Source: a virus
Strand: one strand, 5' to 3'
Virus record (IMG/VR): IMGVR_UViG_3300032893_000203
Location: 1 to 34,101 of that record
DNA length: 34,101 nt
Made by a program: the position numbers and the translations under genes. This document shows, piece by piece, positions 1 to 8,982 of the stretch (its first letter is position 1; each line of letters opens with the position of its first letter). The notes beneath the pieces were generated by a model. That model did no database searches. It was not told the DNA's origin and saw only the letters and a list, made by a program, of their open reading frames with translations.

Positions 1-1448
1 ACAGCTTCATCCCGGTCCTGAATATACTGATCCAGGCGGGCCTTCTCCTGGTCACTGAGCGGCTGGTGGCGCCCCTCCCCCTCCACTATCCGCTTTGCGA
101 TGTCGCGGCCGACGGTGTCCTCGAGGTCGGTCGGCGACAGGTTCTCGAAGCGCTCGTCGGCCGTAAGTTCGCGCCCGTTCTTCATCGGGATCAGCGTATA
201 CTTGCCGTCCGGCGTCTTTTTCCAGTGCAGTTCGTCGACTGTGTTGCGCAGTGCCTGTCCCCAGCGGTCCGCCTGCTGGTCGCCAGTCGTCCAGGTGACG
301 TAAGAGTCACCCTGGTCGATCGCCTTGGCGATGTTCTTCTTGAGTTCCAACTCGGCGTAGGTGTCCTTGTAGGGAGCCTGGGGGACGCCCTTGGCCTCTG
401 CGTTGATGGCCGGGATATGCTGCGCCGCCTCTCGGTAGCGGTTGCCGGCCGCAATGGCCTGGGGGTCTCTAACATCCCACTGATCAGCCCAGTCCGGAGA
501 GGCCTTTATAAAGCGCAACATGCTCTGTTCCGCTTCCGGGTCTGCGGCACTACTCCATATACCATGCAGATAAGGACGAAAGTCCTGATATGCTGATCTC
601 AGGGCAGCAATCTTGGCGTCCTTCTCCTCCTGCGGCATCGGCGGCGGCCGGTATCCTTCCTTTCGCGCCCGCTGGTGCCAGTCCGACTGAATTTCCTCAA
701 TATGCTGGGCGGTCTCGCCCGACCTTACTTCGTCGGCGTGCTGCCCCTTATAGTTGTTGGCGTGATTGGCCGCGCTCTGCAAAAGAGACTCGTTACTCTC
801 GTCCGGCTTTCCGTAAAGCTGAATCTCCCCATAGTCCGGGTGCCATTTATCGCGAAATGAATAAGGAACCACCGTTCCCAGTTGATTATGCCGAATGGGT
901 TCTCCCCTGTGCACTATTTCAAAGTCGCTGGGCTGGTATCCCTTAACTACCGGAACGTCTCCCAGCACCGGCCTCCGCGTCGTGCGCGACCACGACAGCA
1001 GGCCTGGCTTAGCCCCAAAGTGTGCGGTGGAAGGGACGAAGCTGGAATTCGGGATGACCGTCAGTTCCTCCGACTGCCCCAGCTTCGGGCCGGGCAGCTG
1101 GTACTGATTAGCATAGTGCATTGAACGATGTGGAGTATCACTAAGGCTTATCCCTCTTTCCGGACTTAACGTCTGGAACTTCGGCATGTCGGCCGCATGC
1201 TTCCGCACGTTGTGGAGGAGGGTTCCCATTTCGTCCGGCGACAGTACGTCGGCCGACCCCATCTGCGACCCCAGCTTCCCAAGCGCCCCGTATTGAACCT
1301 CATCCTTGCGCAGCGGAAACTGGATGCCGCCCCGGGTGAGGACCCGCCCTGGCCGAAGATAGTTCTGCCAGTCCTTAAGCGGCATCGGCTGCTTGGCCGA
1401 CTTCGCCAGTTCTTCGGCGACGGAAAACAGGAGGTCCTTGATGGCCAT
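1..1448 (-). CDS. Polyvalent-type phage protein with EIQSDWHQ motif (partial, runs off left edge)
   Basis: About 482 codons are open from an ATG at 1448 to the window edge, so the C-terminus is missing. The start overlaps the upstream stop as TAATG, which indicates translational coupling. I read a motif EEIQSDWHQ at residues 251-259, followed by an ARKEGY segment. Before it, around residues 128-159, is a stretch of the type EELTVIP...HFG...LLSWSRTTRR. These paired blocks are typical of domains in very large phage 'polyvalent' proteins that are thought to enter the host with the DNA; their biochemical role is unknown. About 90 residues separate the two blocks here. The N-terminus is an amphipathic helix-like stretch (MAIKDLLF). 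It sits last in a series of ejection-type genes, which supports a virion-packaged role. Family assignment is from remembered motifs; function is inference. Confidence 0.75.
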   Translation of the reverse strand, partial: MAIKDLLFSVAEELAKSAKQPMPLKDWQNYLRPGRVLTRGGIQFPLRKDEVQYGALGKLGSQMGSADVLSPDEMGTLLHNVRKHAADMPKFQTLSPERGISLSDTPHRSMHYANQYQLPGPKLGQSEELTVIPNSSFVPSTAHFGAKPGLLSWSRTTRRPVLGDVPVVKGYQPSDFEIVHRGEPIRHNQLGTVVPYSFRDKWHPDYGEIQLYGKPDESNESLLQSAANHANNYKGQHADEVRSGETAQHIEEIQSDWHQRARKEGYRPPPMPQEEKDAKIAALRSAYQDFRPYLHGIWSSAADPEAEQSMLRFIKASPDWADQWDVRDPQAIAAGNRYREAAQHIPAINAEAKGVPQAPYKDTYAELELKKNIAKAIDQGDSYVTWTTGDQQADRWGQALRNTVDELHWKKTPDGKYTLIPMKNGRELTADERFENLSPTDLEDTVGRDIAKRIVEGEGRHQPLSDQEKARLDQYIQDRDEA

Positions 1449-1834
1449 TACTGCACCGTCGGGGGTTTAAATGGGGCCAGATGGTCCCACAATTCCCCTA
1501 CTGCGTCTGACAGATCGTCCGCATGTTGATTCGTTCCCACGACGCCAATACTCGGCATATAAACCTGTCGATGCCCAAATTCTGGATCGTCGTGCATTGC
1601 GTTGTTGTGGTGCCGTATCTGGTTTAGAATGCTCTGGATGGTCTCGAGGTCTGGATGGTCGGGATCAAAATGGGAGGCCGTCAATTGGCGAGGAATCTTC
1701 CCAGTGGGGAAGGCGTCCCATAGCTTATACTGTGCGTCAAAATAAGCGTCTTCATCCCCCGATTTCGCGGCCTCTCGCACTGCCCGCACAGTGTCCTCGA
1801 TAGTAGCCCGCATGATCTTGGATATGGCGCCCAT
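1448..1834 (-). CDS. Small protein of unknown function (128 aa)
   Basis: I chose the ATG at 1834, four bases after the preceding stop. The frame is open further upstream, to 1939, but that part lies inside the end of the preceding gene. The protein starts MGAISKIMRATIEDTV, an amphipathic helix-like start shared in pattern with neighbouring internal proteins. It is acidic and rich in Asp/His in the second half (a DPDHPDLETIQSILNQIRHHNN region). No known domain was recognised. A candidate promoter (TTGACA, 18 bases, TACAGT) ends six bases before this ATG, so either the transcript is nearly leaderless or an internal Met (residue 8) is used. Its stop overlaps the start of the polyvalent-type gene. 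Confidence 0.7.
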   Translation of the reverse strand: MGAISKIMRATIEDTVRAVREAAKSGDEDAYFDAQYKLWDAFPTGKIPRQLTASHFDPDHPDLETIQSILNQIRHHNNAMHDDPEFGHRQVYMPSIGVVGTNQHADDLSDAVGELWDHLAPFKPPTVQ

Positions 1835-1838
1835 GATA

Positions 1839-3494
1839 CTACTGTACACCCGGGATGGAGTCGATGTCAACCGGATCGTCGCGCGATACCGTACTGTCGT
1901 CGCCCGGCCCGCCTGTGAAGTCCTGCCCGGTATCGACACCGGCCAGGGCGCCGGCCCCGCCGGCCACGGTGGACCCTATGGCGGTCTTGCCCCGCTGGAT
2001 CGTCCGCATGCGCCGCGACGCCGCTCCGAGGTCGTTGGCCAGGGCCTTCATATGGCCGGGGTCGGTCTCAAACAGGGTCTTTAGGACTTCATGGGCGGTC
2101 TCCGGCGAGATGCCGACGGTCCGCATCCGCGTCCAGATGTTGTGCACTATCGGCATGAAGTTGCCCTGCGTCAGATGGGCAATGTCCCCTATTAGGTTCA
2201 TGTCCTGCGGGTCCAACTGCGACTGTTCCAGCTGGCGCCCGGCCGTGCGCGAGTTGCCGGTGATATAGTTCTTGGCCCCGGCGATCTTTAGTTCCTCGTC
2301 CATGTCGTTGGCGAACTTGTCGAAGGACGACTGGTCGGGGAAGATGGCGCGCAGCTTGTCGCGCGTCCCGTTGTTTTTGAAGAACGTCTTGACGGCATCC
2401 TGGCCCGCCGCCCCGCCCTGCATGCGGTTGCGGATGGCCGTGGCCACTCCGGTGCGGAAGAAGTCCTGGTCGCCGTCCGACAGGTGATCGAACTTCTCGA
2501 GCCAGTGGTCCATCTGGTCCGGCGGCGTGTTCAGGAACTTGACTCCCATGTCGACGGCATTCTGCGACGTGGTGTGGTCGCTCCATACCTTGCGGGCTGC
2601 CCCGTAAGCCGGATTGAGTTCGTCCATCCGGGTGGTGAAGCGCTTCTTGAGGCCGGTCACTGCCCGGCCGATGTCATCCATCCGCCCGGTCATGTCGTCT
2701 GTGTGGTCGTTGATGATGGAGTCGAGGCCGCGCTTCACCAGATCGGCGTGCTGGGTCCCCAAGCGGTAAATCTTGGTGCCGTCCTGCATAGTGACCGACC
2801 GGGGGAGGTCCTGCGGCACGTCCTTGTCCGCCGTCTGGATCGTCTTCATTCGACCGAATGCGCCCAGCTGTTCGGCCCGGCCGAGGATATCGTCCATCTC
2901 GTCGTCATGGAAGTCCGGCAGGTCCGAATATGCCTTGTCATAGAGCGGCTTGGCCTCCGCTTGCTTTACCGCCTGCAGGGCCTGCACCGTGCGAGTGGCG
3001 TGCGGGTCGGCGCCCATGTTGAAGTGGACGGAGTTCTGGACCCGGTCGCGCTGATTCTTTAGGTAGTTGTTGGCGAAGTAGTCGTCGACCACGTTGCGTC
3101 CCGGTCCGGGCTGCAGGTTGGCTATTTCGGCCAGAGACAGCATATTGCGCCCGCCGTGGAGAAACAGCGGCGTCACTCCGGGTCGCCCCTGATCGGCCCG
3201 TGCCGCCAGTTCCTCCGGAGTGATGTCGTCCATCTTCATGCGACGCAGGATCATGGCCTTGGCCCGGTTGGCGGGCGAGCGAAGGAACGGCGCCATGCCG
3301 ATGACCTTCGAGGCCCCCGACGCGCCCAGTCCGAGGCCCGTCGTGGCCCCTCCGGCGATGCCGCCGGTAATGGCGCCCGTCTCCATCGCAGACGGGTCTC
3401 CCTGGCTCTCGACGCCGGCCGCCGCCGCCCCGGTGCCGGCGCCGATGGCCGACCGCTGGGCCAACGTCCACAGAAGATCGCCAATGGCACCCAT
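1839..3494 (-). CDS. Internal virion / DNA-ejection-type protein (551 aa)
   Basis: The ATG at 3494 overlaps the upstream stop as TGATG. The N-terminal 60 residues are Gly/Ala-rich with small-residue spacing (AGTGAAAAG, ITGGIAGGATTGLGLG), like the glycine-zipper segments found in phage membrane-penetrating proteins. A second Gly/Ala stretch occurs near residues 505-520. Between them is a long helical, charged region with a DYFANNYLKNQRDRVQNS block that resembles internal proteins of other short-tailed phages. It sits in a run of four similar-sized genes after the tail genes, where podoviruses carry the proteins ejected with DNA. I infer a role in forming or lining the ejection channel; no enzymatic motif is visible. 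It starts with MGAIGDLLW, the start pattern shared by several neighbours. Confidence 0.75.
   Translation of the reverse strand: MGAIGDLLWTLAQRSAIGAGTGAAAAGVESQGDPSAMETGAITGGIAGGATTGLGLGASGASKVIGMAPFLRSPANRAKAMILRRMKMDDITPEELAARADQGRPGVTPLFLHGGRNMLSLAEIANLQPGPGRNVVDDYFANNYLKNQRDRVQNSVHFNMGADPHATRTVQALQAVKQAEAKPLYDKAYSDLPDFHDDEMDDILGRAEQLGAFGRMKTIQTADKDVPQDLPRSVTMQDGTKIYRLGTQHADLVKRGLDSIINDHTDDMTGRMDDIGRAVTGLKKRFTTRMDELNPAYGAARKVWSDHTTSQNAVDMGVKFLNTPPDQMDHWLEKFDHLSDGDQDFFRTGVATAIRNRMQGGAAGQDAVKTFFKNNGTRDKLRAIFPDQSSFDKFANDMDEELKIAGAKNYITGNSRTAGRQLEQSQLDPQDMNLIGDIAHLTQGNFMPIVHNIWTRMRTVGISPETAHEVLKTLFETDPGHMKALANDLGAASRRMRTIQRGKTAIGSTVAGGAGALAGVDTGQDFTGGPGDDSTVSRDDPVDIDSIPGVQ
1841..1870 (-). promoter_or_regulatory. 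Candidate sigma70-type promoter before the 128-aa gene
   Basis: On the minus strand TTGACA (1865-1870) is followed after exactly 18 bases by TACAGT (1841-1846, four of six consensus). It lies within the last codons of the upstream gene and six bases before the ATG at 1834. It matches the layout of two other candidates in this window (TTGACA plus an 18-base spacer). It is weak because it is inside coding sequence. Confidence 0.3.
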
Positions 3495-5152
3495 CAGGGC
3501 TTACCCCCCGTAATCTGCATGTACATCGGATCGTTGGTCGCCTTGAGGAAGTCGGCGTACGACATGTTGCGGTAGGTACCCTGGCGGACCTGGGCCGACT
3601 TCCACTCGTTGTAGCGGCGCCGCGCCGCGATGAACATCTTGGCGCGCTCGAGGATCGGCTTCCGCTCCTGTGGGCTGAGGTTGATGGACCCCTGCACGGT
3701 CTTGAGAAAGGCGCGCTCGCCTTCCGTGATGCCGGTCGAGCCGAAGCTGGCCTTGAGGTTCTGCAGCACCTGCTGGTCGATGATGTTCTGATAGTTGGTG
3801 GTGTCGATGGCCGCCTGCGGCATATGGTAGCCCGGAACCCAGCGCAAGTTGCGGTCGAGCCACGCCGTGGGTCCGGCCAGCGCCCCGCCCCATGCCTTGT
3901 CGTTGAGGGCGAGGGCGTCGTCGATCCCCTTCTCCGCCATCATCAGCGTGTTTGTATTTTCGTCCGCCGTGTCCACGTCCTTCTGCTCCTGGGGCGTTAG
4001 GGTGGCGGCCTGCCGGCTCCACTGGCTACCAGTACCGGCGATGGCGTTCTCGGCATTGGCCACAGTGGCATCCGGGGTGGCGGCCGGGGCAGGTTGAGGG
4101 GTCACGACCCCGGCCGCCGAGGACGGCGCTGCGGCCGGGGAGCCGTTCGCGCCGGTCGAAGAAGGAGGCGTGGCACCGCCGGGGTCGCGCTGCACGGCCT
4201 CCTGGCTGAGTTCCTGGGACAGGTCGGCCGCCGCCGCCGGATCGACGTTGGACGGTGCCCCGCCGCCCGGACCCAGGACGTTCTGGTAGGTCTGCGGATC
4301 GTAGCCCCAGCCGCGCATGATGGCTTCCGTGCGCTTGTCGATCCAGGCGTCATATTGATCGGCCGGCAGGTTGTAGTGCATGCCGATGAGGTTCTGCGCG
4401 TCTTGCTTGGCCAGAGTCTGGGCCTGCTGCACCAGCTGCAGCACCTTGCGCTGATTGCTGCCGACCTGATTGATGTTGGCCACGTAGCGCCGGGCCTGGG
4501 CCATGATATTGGCCGCCCGGATGCGGGCCGCCGCGCTCATCTGGTTCCACAGTCCGCGCTGCTTGAGGTCCTGAATCTTGAATTCGAGTTCCTGGGCCTT
4601 CTGCAGCATGTCGGTGCCGGCGGTGAGGCGCTCGCCCATGATGTCGCCCGGGATTTCGGCCTCCTGCGACGACAGATTGGCGAGTCCGGCCCGGTTGTAG
4701 GCGTCCACGTTGCGCTGGTTCTGTATGTAGGGCAGCATGGCCGACAGGCCGGACCCGATGCCCTCGCTGAGCCGTCCAGTGCGCGTCGGCTGCAGCATGG
4801 CCGCTCCAAAGGCGAGGCGGGCCAGATCAGACTGGTTCTTGGGTGCCTCGTAGGCGGCCCGTGCCGCTCGCAGCGCCGCGATCTTGCTTTGTTTGATCTT
4901 GTCGAATGCCTGCCCCATGTCCTCGCCGCCGAGATAGGACTCGGACAGGCCGCGCATGCGGGCCAGGGCAGACTCTGCCTGCGACGTGTCGGGTATCCAG
5001 GCCGACGGGTCGTTGGTATCCACGTTGAAAGCCGCTATTCCGGGGTCGCCATAGTCGGACCCTCCAGCCAATGCATCTTCGGCATATGACTGCGGGTCCG
5101 GAATGCTGTCATCATCCTGGGGTGGATTAGTCAATATTTGCATCGCACCCAT
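3494..5152 (-). CDS. Internal virion / DNA-ejection-type protein (552 aa)
   Basis: It begins at ATG 5152, four bases after the previous stop, and ends in a TGATG overlap with the next gene. The protein has an acidic N-terminus, then Ala/Gln-rich helices (about residues 75-270). A Pro/Ala/Ser-rich low-complexity linker follows (about 300-370), then a compact C-terminal block with TGITEGERAFLKTVQGSINL and a basic RRRYNEW segment. This last block is common in ejection or 'structural' proteins of short-tailed phages. There is no signal peptide and no catalytic motif. The two-domain, linker-joined layout and position between other ejection-type genes support a virion-internal role. It starts MGAMQ. 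Confidence 0.75.
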   Translation of the reverse strand: MGAMQILTNPPQDDDSIPDPQSYAEDALAGGSDYGDPGIAAFNVDTNDPSAWIPDTSQAESALARMRGLSESYLGGEDMGQAFDKIKQSKIAALRAARAAYEAPKNQSDLARLAFGAAMLQPTRTGRLSEGIGSGLSAMLPYIQNQRNVDAYNRAGLANLSSQEAEIPGDIMGERLTAGTDMLQKAQELEFKIQDLKQRGLWNQMSAAARIRAANIMAQARRYVANINQVGSNQRKVLQLVQQAQTLAKQDAQNLIGMHYNLPADQYDAWIDKRTEAIMRGWGYDPQTYQNVLGPGGGAPSNVDPAAAADLSQELSQEAVQRDPGGATPPSSTGANGSPAAAPSSAAGVVTPQPAPAATPDATVANAENAIAGTGSQWSRQAATLTPQEQKDVDTADENTNTLMMAEKGIDDALALNDKAWGGALAGPTAWLDRNLRWVPGYHMPQAAIDTTNYQNIIDQQVLQNLKASFGSTGITEGERAFLKTVQGSINLSPQERKPILERAKMFIAARRRYNEWKSAQVRQGTYRNMSYADFLKATNDPMYMQITGGKP

Positions 5153-5156
5153 CAGC

Positions 5157-6248
5157 CTAGGCTCCCATGCAACGGGCCATGCCGCCGCGTCTGGCGTTTA
5201 CCATTCCAGGCGGGCCAATCGGCCGAGTGGCGCGGGCCGCCTGCATGGCCCGCAACAGGGCCGGACGGACTGACGGCAGGGGCGGTGCCTGGATCGGACG
5301 CATCGGCAGCACCGGCCCGCCGGCCGCATACTTGGTCCGGCCGCCCCGGCAACGGGCGAGGCCGCCCTTGCGGAGACCGCTGTAGGCCGCCGTCGTGCCC
5401 AGGAAGGTCTGGAGCGGCGATGGACTGAACGTCCCGGCCGACTGGCTCTGGACCTGCGTCGTGTTCGACGGCGGCGTCTGCGCGTTCAGTACTTGGCTGA
5501 TCCAGTTGACCGTGTCGCGCGGATAGGCGGTCTGCGACACCCAGTCGTTGTATGCGGTGTCCAGGTTCTTCTGCGTCTGCCCCTGCTGGGTCTCGCCGGC
5601 CGCCTCGAGCGCCCCGATGTCCTTAAGGTCCATCCCCTGCCCGGTCGCCGCCAGATCGGCCATGTTGGTGGCGCCGGTCATCTGGCGGCCCATGGCCGTC
5701 TGGTAGTTCGACATCGCCGCTTCTTCGGCCGCCTGCAGCGCCTGGGTCTGCGAGTTCAGGATGTTGGCGTCGTTGTCGCGCACGGCCCGTGCCGTGAATT
5801 CACCCTGGGGCGACGACCCGAACTGCCCGGACCGGACGAAAGTATCGTTGATGTTCGGAAGGACGTTCTCCATCAGATTCCGGTTCCCCAGGGTGGCGAT
5901 CTGGTTGACCACGTCGGAGATGTACGGGGACTTGTACGTGTTGAAAACGTCCGTGTTCAGGTTCGGGTTGCTGGCCGACTCGAAACCCTGCTGCGACTCG
6001 CTGAGGAGCGGGTCATACTTGCCCACGTTCGCACCGGCCATCTGGAAGGCTTGCTGCTGCTGCGGCGTAAAGCCCGCCACGCGCTGGCCGGTATAGACCG
6101 GCGCCGGCTGCGACCCCAGCACGTCGGCCTTAGCCAGCAGTCCCTTCTGGTAATTGGTGTACCAGTCGGGGTACTGGGTAGTCGTCGACCCGGCCGCCGT
6201 CTTGGGCGGAGTCGGCTGGCCTTCGAACAGAAACGACCCGATGCTCAT
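5157..6248 (-). CDS. Internal virion / DNA-ejection-type protein (363 aa)
   Basis: The ATG at 6248 overlaps the upstream stop as ATGA. An N-terminal block (about residues 25-75) with YPDWYTNYQKGLLAKAD, then PVYTGQRVAGFTPQQQQAF, is a common signature of internal or structural proteins in podovirus-like phages. A long Gln/Ala helix region follows. The C-terminus is basic and Gly/Arg/Cys-rich, with repeated motifs RKGGLARCRGG (residues 293-303), YAAGG, and a final RRGGMARCMGA. These look like nucleic-acid-binding or capsid-lining tails and recur in other genes of this window. Function as an ejected protein is inferred from family resemblance and position. Confidence 0.78.
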   Translation of the reverse strand: MSIGSFLFEGQPTPPKTAAGSTTTQYPDWYTNYQKGLLAKADVLGSQPAPVYTGQRVAGFTPQQQQAFQMAGANVGKYDPLLSESQQGFESASNPNLNTDVFNTYKSPYISDVVNQIATLGNRNLMENVLPNINDTFVRSGQFGSSPQGEFTARAVRDNDANILNSQTQALQAAEEAAMSNYQTAMGRQMTGATNMADLAATGQGMDLKDIGALEAAGETQQGQTQKNLDTAYNDWVSQTAYPRDTVNWISQVLNAQTPPSNTTQVQSQSAGTFSPSPLQTFLGTTAAYSGLRKGGLARCRGGRTKYAAGGPVLPMRPIQAPPLPSVRPALLRAMQAARATRPIGPPGMVNARRGGMARCMGA

Positions 6249-7192
6249 GACACCTTCCTGATCAGCGAACCGATGCCGGGGGCCGGTTTCGTTATCTTGT
6301 GTTTTCTTCCCTTGGCCTTGGCTAATTCGTCTCGGAATTTATCTAGTTTCCGCGCGCCGGCTATTGAGTTGCCATCCCCCAGGTCGGACACGTCTTGTGC
6401 CGTAAGCACGTATTCTCCGTCCGAAAGATTAGCCGGTACCGTGTCGTCCTGACCGCCGTCCGGCCCGTGCATGAAGCGTCCCATGCCGCCGCGCGCCTTG
6501 AGGACCGGCGTGTCGGAACCGGGATAGAAGTCGATCCCGCCGGTCTCGCCATAGTTCTGCAGGGCGGCGTTTGACGGCAGCGTCGACGGGTTGTTGTAGG
6601 TATAGGTCGGCAGCGGATTGTTCCAGGCCCCGCCCTTGGTGGCCGCCTTCTGCACGTCGGAGAACTGCTGGGCGACCGACGGGGCCTTGGCCGGAAACAG
6701 GGCGTCGAGCAGCGTGGTCAGCGCCCCCATGCCCACCGGGTTGCTCTTCGGGTTGAGGAAGCTGAGCAGGCCGCTCATGCCGCTGCTGGCGGCCGGCTGC
6801 ATCGACTGCGGCGCCATTACCATGGTCGACTGCGGCCCGTTCTTGCCGATAGGCGGCGTGTAGCCCGGGATGAGGGCCGCCGATCCGGCCGGCGCGGCTG
6901 GCGCCCCTAGGCCAAACAGGCTCATGATCGGACCGGCCAGCTGGCCCGCCACTCCGAGGGCGTCGCCGACGCCGCCCGCGATGTCGGAGATCAGACCGCC
7001 TAAGTCGAAGAACTCCGGCATGCCGGTCTTCGGGTTGATGGTAGGCTCGCCCCAGGCCGACCGCATCTCGTCGAGTTCCCTGTCGTTCACATGGACGATA
7101 TGGCGGTCGCCGTAGCGCCCGGCCGACCTTACCGCCTGGGCCGCCCGCGAGAGGCCGCCATGATTGAACTTAGAAGCCAGATACTTTGCCAT
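6245..7192 (-). CDS. Internal/ejection-type virion protein with LSDGEYVLTAQDV motif (315 aa)
   Basis: The ATG at 7192 has an AGAGGA ribosome site. Residues 27-63 (RYGDRHIVHVNDREL...INPKTGMPEFFD) match a block seen in many phage structural proteins, usually written as 'H-N..E...L...GG..T.NP.TGLPEF'. The middle is hydrophobic and Gly-rich (about 64-110). Residues 234-268 contain RGGMGRFMHGPDGGQDD followed by TVPANLSDGEYVLTAQDV, another widespread phage motif of unknown function, usually near the C-terminus of tail or ejection proteins. The C-terminus is Lys-rich. It is the first of the ejection cluster after the tail genes. No lytic transglycosylase active site was seen. Confidence 0.78.
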   Translation of the reverse strand: MAKYLASKFNHGGLSRAAQAVRSAGRYGDRHIVHVNDRELDEMRSAWGEPTINPKTGMPEFFDLGGLISDIAGGVGDALGVAGQLAGPIMSLFGLGAPAAPAGSAALIPGYTPPIGKNGPQSTMVMAPQSMQPAASSGMSGLLSFLNPKSNPVGMGALTTLLDALFPAKAPSVAQQFSDVQKAATKGGAWNNPLPTYTYNNPSTLPSNAALQNYGETGGIDFYPGSDTPVLKARGGMGRFMHGPDGGQDDTVPANLSDGEYVLTAQDVSDLGDGNSIAGARKLDKFRDELAKAKGRKHKITKPAPGIGSLIRKVS

Positions 7193-7201
7193 ATAATCCT
7201 C

Positions 7202-7435
7202 TCAGGCGTTAAGGCTCGTCTTTACTTCGTTGGCCCAGGACTTCCAGTCAGGAAAGCGCTCCGGGTCCGGAACCGGCGTGTTGGTCAGATTGAGGAACAG
7301 GAACTGCCGCGCCCAGCCGCGCCAGCCGCGTTCGTCTATTGGCGGGGTGGGAACGGTCGGCTCCTGGTGGCACAGTTCCGAGGCCCAGCGGTGGAAGGAC
7401 AGGAAGATCGGGTTGGGGACCACTTGTATCGTCAT
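7202..7435 (-). CDS. Small conserved-type phage protein (77 aa)
   Basis: It overlaps the end of the nozzle-like gene as ATGA. The protein is Trp/Pro-rich (MTIQVVPNP..., GWRGWARQFLFLNL, then PERFPDWKSWANEVK). No domain was recognised. Tight coupling to the nozzle gene and to the first ejection-type gene suggests a minor structural or assembly role, which is inference only. Confidence 0.7.
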   Translation of the reverse strand: MTIQVVPNPIFLSFHRWASELCHQEPTVPTPPIDERGWRGWARQFLFLNLTNTPVPDPERFPDWKSWANEVKTSLNA

Positions 7436-8982
7436 ACCGTGATCCTCGCGTCAGCCGGGCCGATCCAGGCCAGCGGCTTGCCCATCTGGTAGAATCCGCC
7501 CACGACGTTGCTTCCGAACTTAAAGCGCATCTGCCGGCGCTGTTCGCGTGGCGTAATGATCTGCTGGTTGCCGGTCGTCGGCGGCGGGGCAAAATACATC
7601 GGGTCGCTGTAGACCTGCGGCGTACGGGCATTGGCCCGGCCGCTGACCTGACAGAACATCTCCCCGCTCTGGACGAAGTCCGGCTCGATGTATTCACAGT
7701 GCATCGCCTTGTTAGTCGCATCGCCGGCCCCCTGGAAATTAGCGAACATCAGGTCGGCCGTCTCGAAGTACGATTCTATCGCATAGGCGTTTGCCCCGTC
7801 AATCCGGTCCACTCCATATTCATGCTGCCACAGCGAATAGGTCCCAGAGGCCACGTCTACCCCGCCCATCAGCGGTGAATTCAGGATGGTAGCGAAGGTC
7901 GAGGCCCCGCGCCCGGAGTCGGGCAGCGGCGTGTCGTACCATACTGGGTAGCCGAGGCGCTGCGATTCGCGCACGTTCAGGATCACGGCCCAGTTGGGTT
8001 CAGTCGCCCCAAACAGCGGGGCGCAGAACCAGATTTCGCCCCAGCGCGGCACCTTGAATGCAAATGCCTTGCCGCGCACGGCGTAATTGAGGTTGTTATA
8101 GAAGAAGTCCAGGTTGACCGGATTCGGGACCTCCTGGATGGTGCCATTGTACATGACGAAGCGGTCAACCCCGGGCCAGTAGTAGATGCCGTCGTTCTCG
8201 ATGATGGAGCCGGCCGAAAGAATCGACATGGAGTTGGTGATTTCGTCGAAGGCGAAGGTGCCGCTGGATGTGCCGACGAAATAGGCCCGGATGATAGCGT
8301 CGAGCGACCAGAAGATGCCGGCCGGAGCCTGTGAGCCGCCGCGCAGCGGCAGTCCCTTGATGATCTTCTGTCCGGTGACGCGGGCATTGCCGGAGCCGGC
8401 CCCGACGATGTCGCCCGGCTTGTTGGGGACCGACCACCCAATGAAGCCATCCGATGAATAGCGGATGGTGTAAGGGTGAAGGGTGCAGACGCCGCCCGAA
8501 CAGTCGGTCCCGGCCACGGCGGCCAGCGCTCCGGTCCCGACGATGTCGGCCATATAGTAAGGGGCAGTGACCGCGTTGTCGATGTCGATACTGTTCGGCG
8601 CCGCGTGGGCGATGATGTTGGTCAAGGAACTGGTAGCATCGAACATCTCTTCAATCTGCCAGTCGTTGGCTGCGTTGACGGCGAAGCCGCCCGGTGTGCG
8701 GTTGTTGATTGCCGCCACGTTGCCCATCGAGTCCAGGATGATCTGCTCGATGCCGTTCGGATGCCCGTTGTGGCAGTAGGTATAGCCGGTCTTGTTGAAG
8801 TTGTGAAGTTCGCGCACCGGCCCCTGCAGACCGGAGGACAGACGGCGGTAGCCGTCCATCTTTTGCGCCAGCCCGCGCGGGAACCGTACCCACTTGCCGT
8901 CGACGCAATAATTCCCCTCGAACTGGGTGCCGTCTCGCTTGATCCCAGCCTGATAGGAGATGGGGACGGGGGACAGGTCCAT
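7432..8982 (-). CDS. Tail nozzle / packaged-DNA stabilisation-like protein (516 aa)
   Basis: I chose ATG 8982 (MDLSPVPISYQAGIK), which overlaps the upstream stop as TAATG and follows a GGTG motif. A more upstream start at 9018 would lie within the fibre gene. The sequence is a beta-rich series of short blades: a KWVRFPRGLAQKMDGYRRL start, then FVMYNGTIQEVPNPV, AFKVPRWGEIWFC and YPVWYDTPLPDSG. This is the pattern of large nozzle/hub proteins of short-tailed phages (the role played by T7 gp12 and P22 gp10), which close the tail below the adaptor. Position next to fibre and ejection genes agrees. The exact family is not proven by eye. Confidence 0.75.
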   Translation of the reverse strand: MDLSPVPISYQAGIKRDGTQFEGNYCVDGKWVRFPRGLAQKMDGYRRLSSGLQGPVRELHNFNKTGYTYCHNGHPNGIEQIILDSMGNVAAINNRTPGGFAVNAANDWQIEEMFDATSSLTNIIAHAAPNSIDIDNAVTAPYYMADIVGTGALAAVAGTDCSGGVCTLHPYTIRYSSDGFIGWSVPNKPGDIVGAGSGNARVTGQKIIKGLPLRGGSQAPAGIFWSLDAIIRAYFVGTSSGTFAFDEITNSMSILSAGSIIENDGIYYWPGVDRFVMYNGTIQEVPNPVNLDFFYNNLNYAVRGKAFAFKVPRWGEIWFCAPLFGATEPNWAVILNVRESQRLGYPVWYDTPLPDSGRGASTFATILNSPLMGGVDVASGTYSLWQHEYGVDRIDGANAYAIESYFETADLMFANFQGAGDATNKAMHCEYIEPDFVQSGEMFCQVSGRANARTPQVYSDPMYFAPPPTTGNQQIITPREQRRQMRFKFGSNVVGGFYQMGKPLAWIGPADARITV

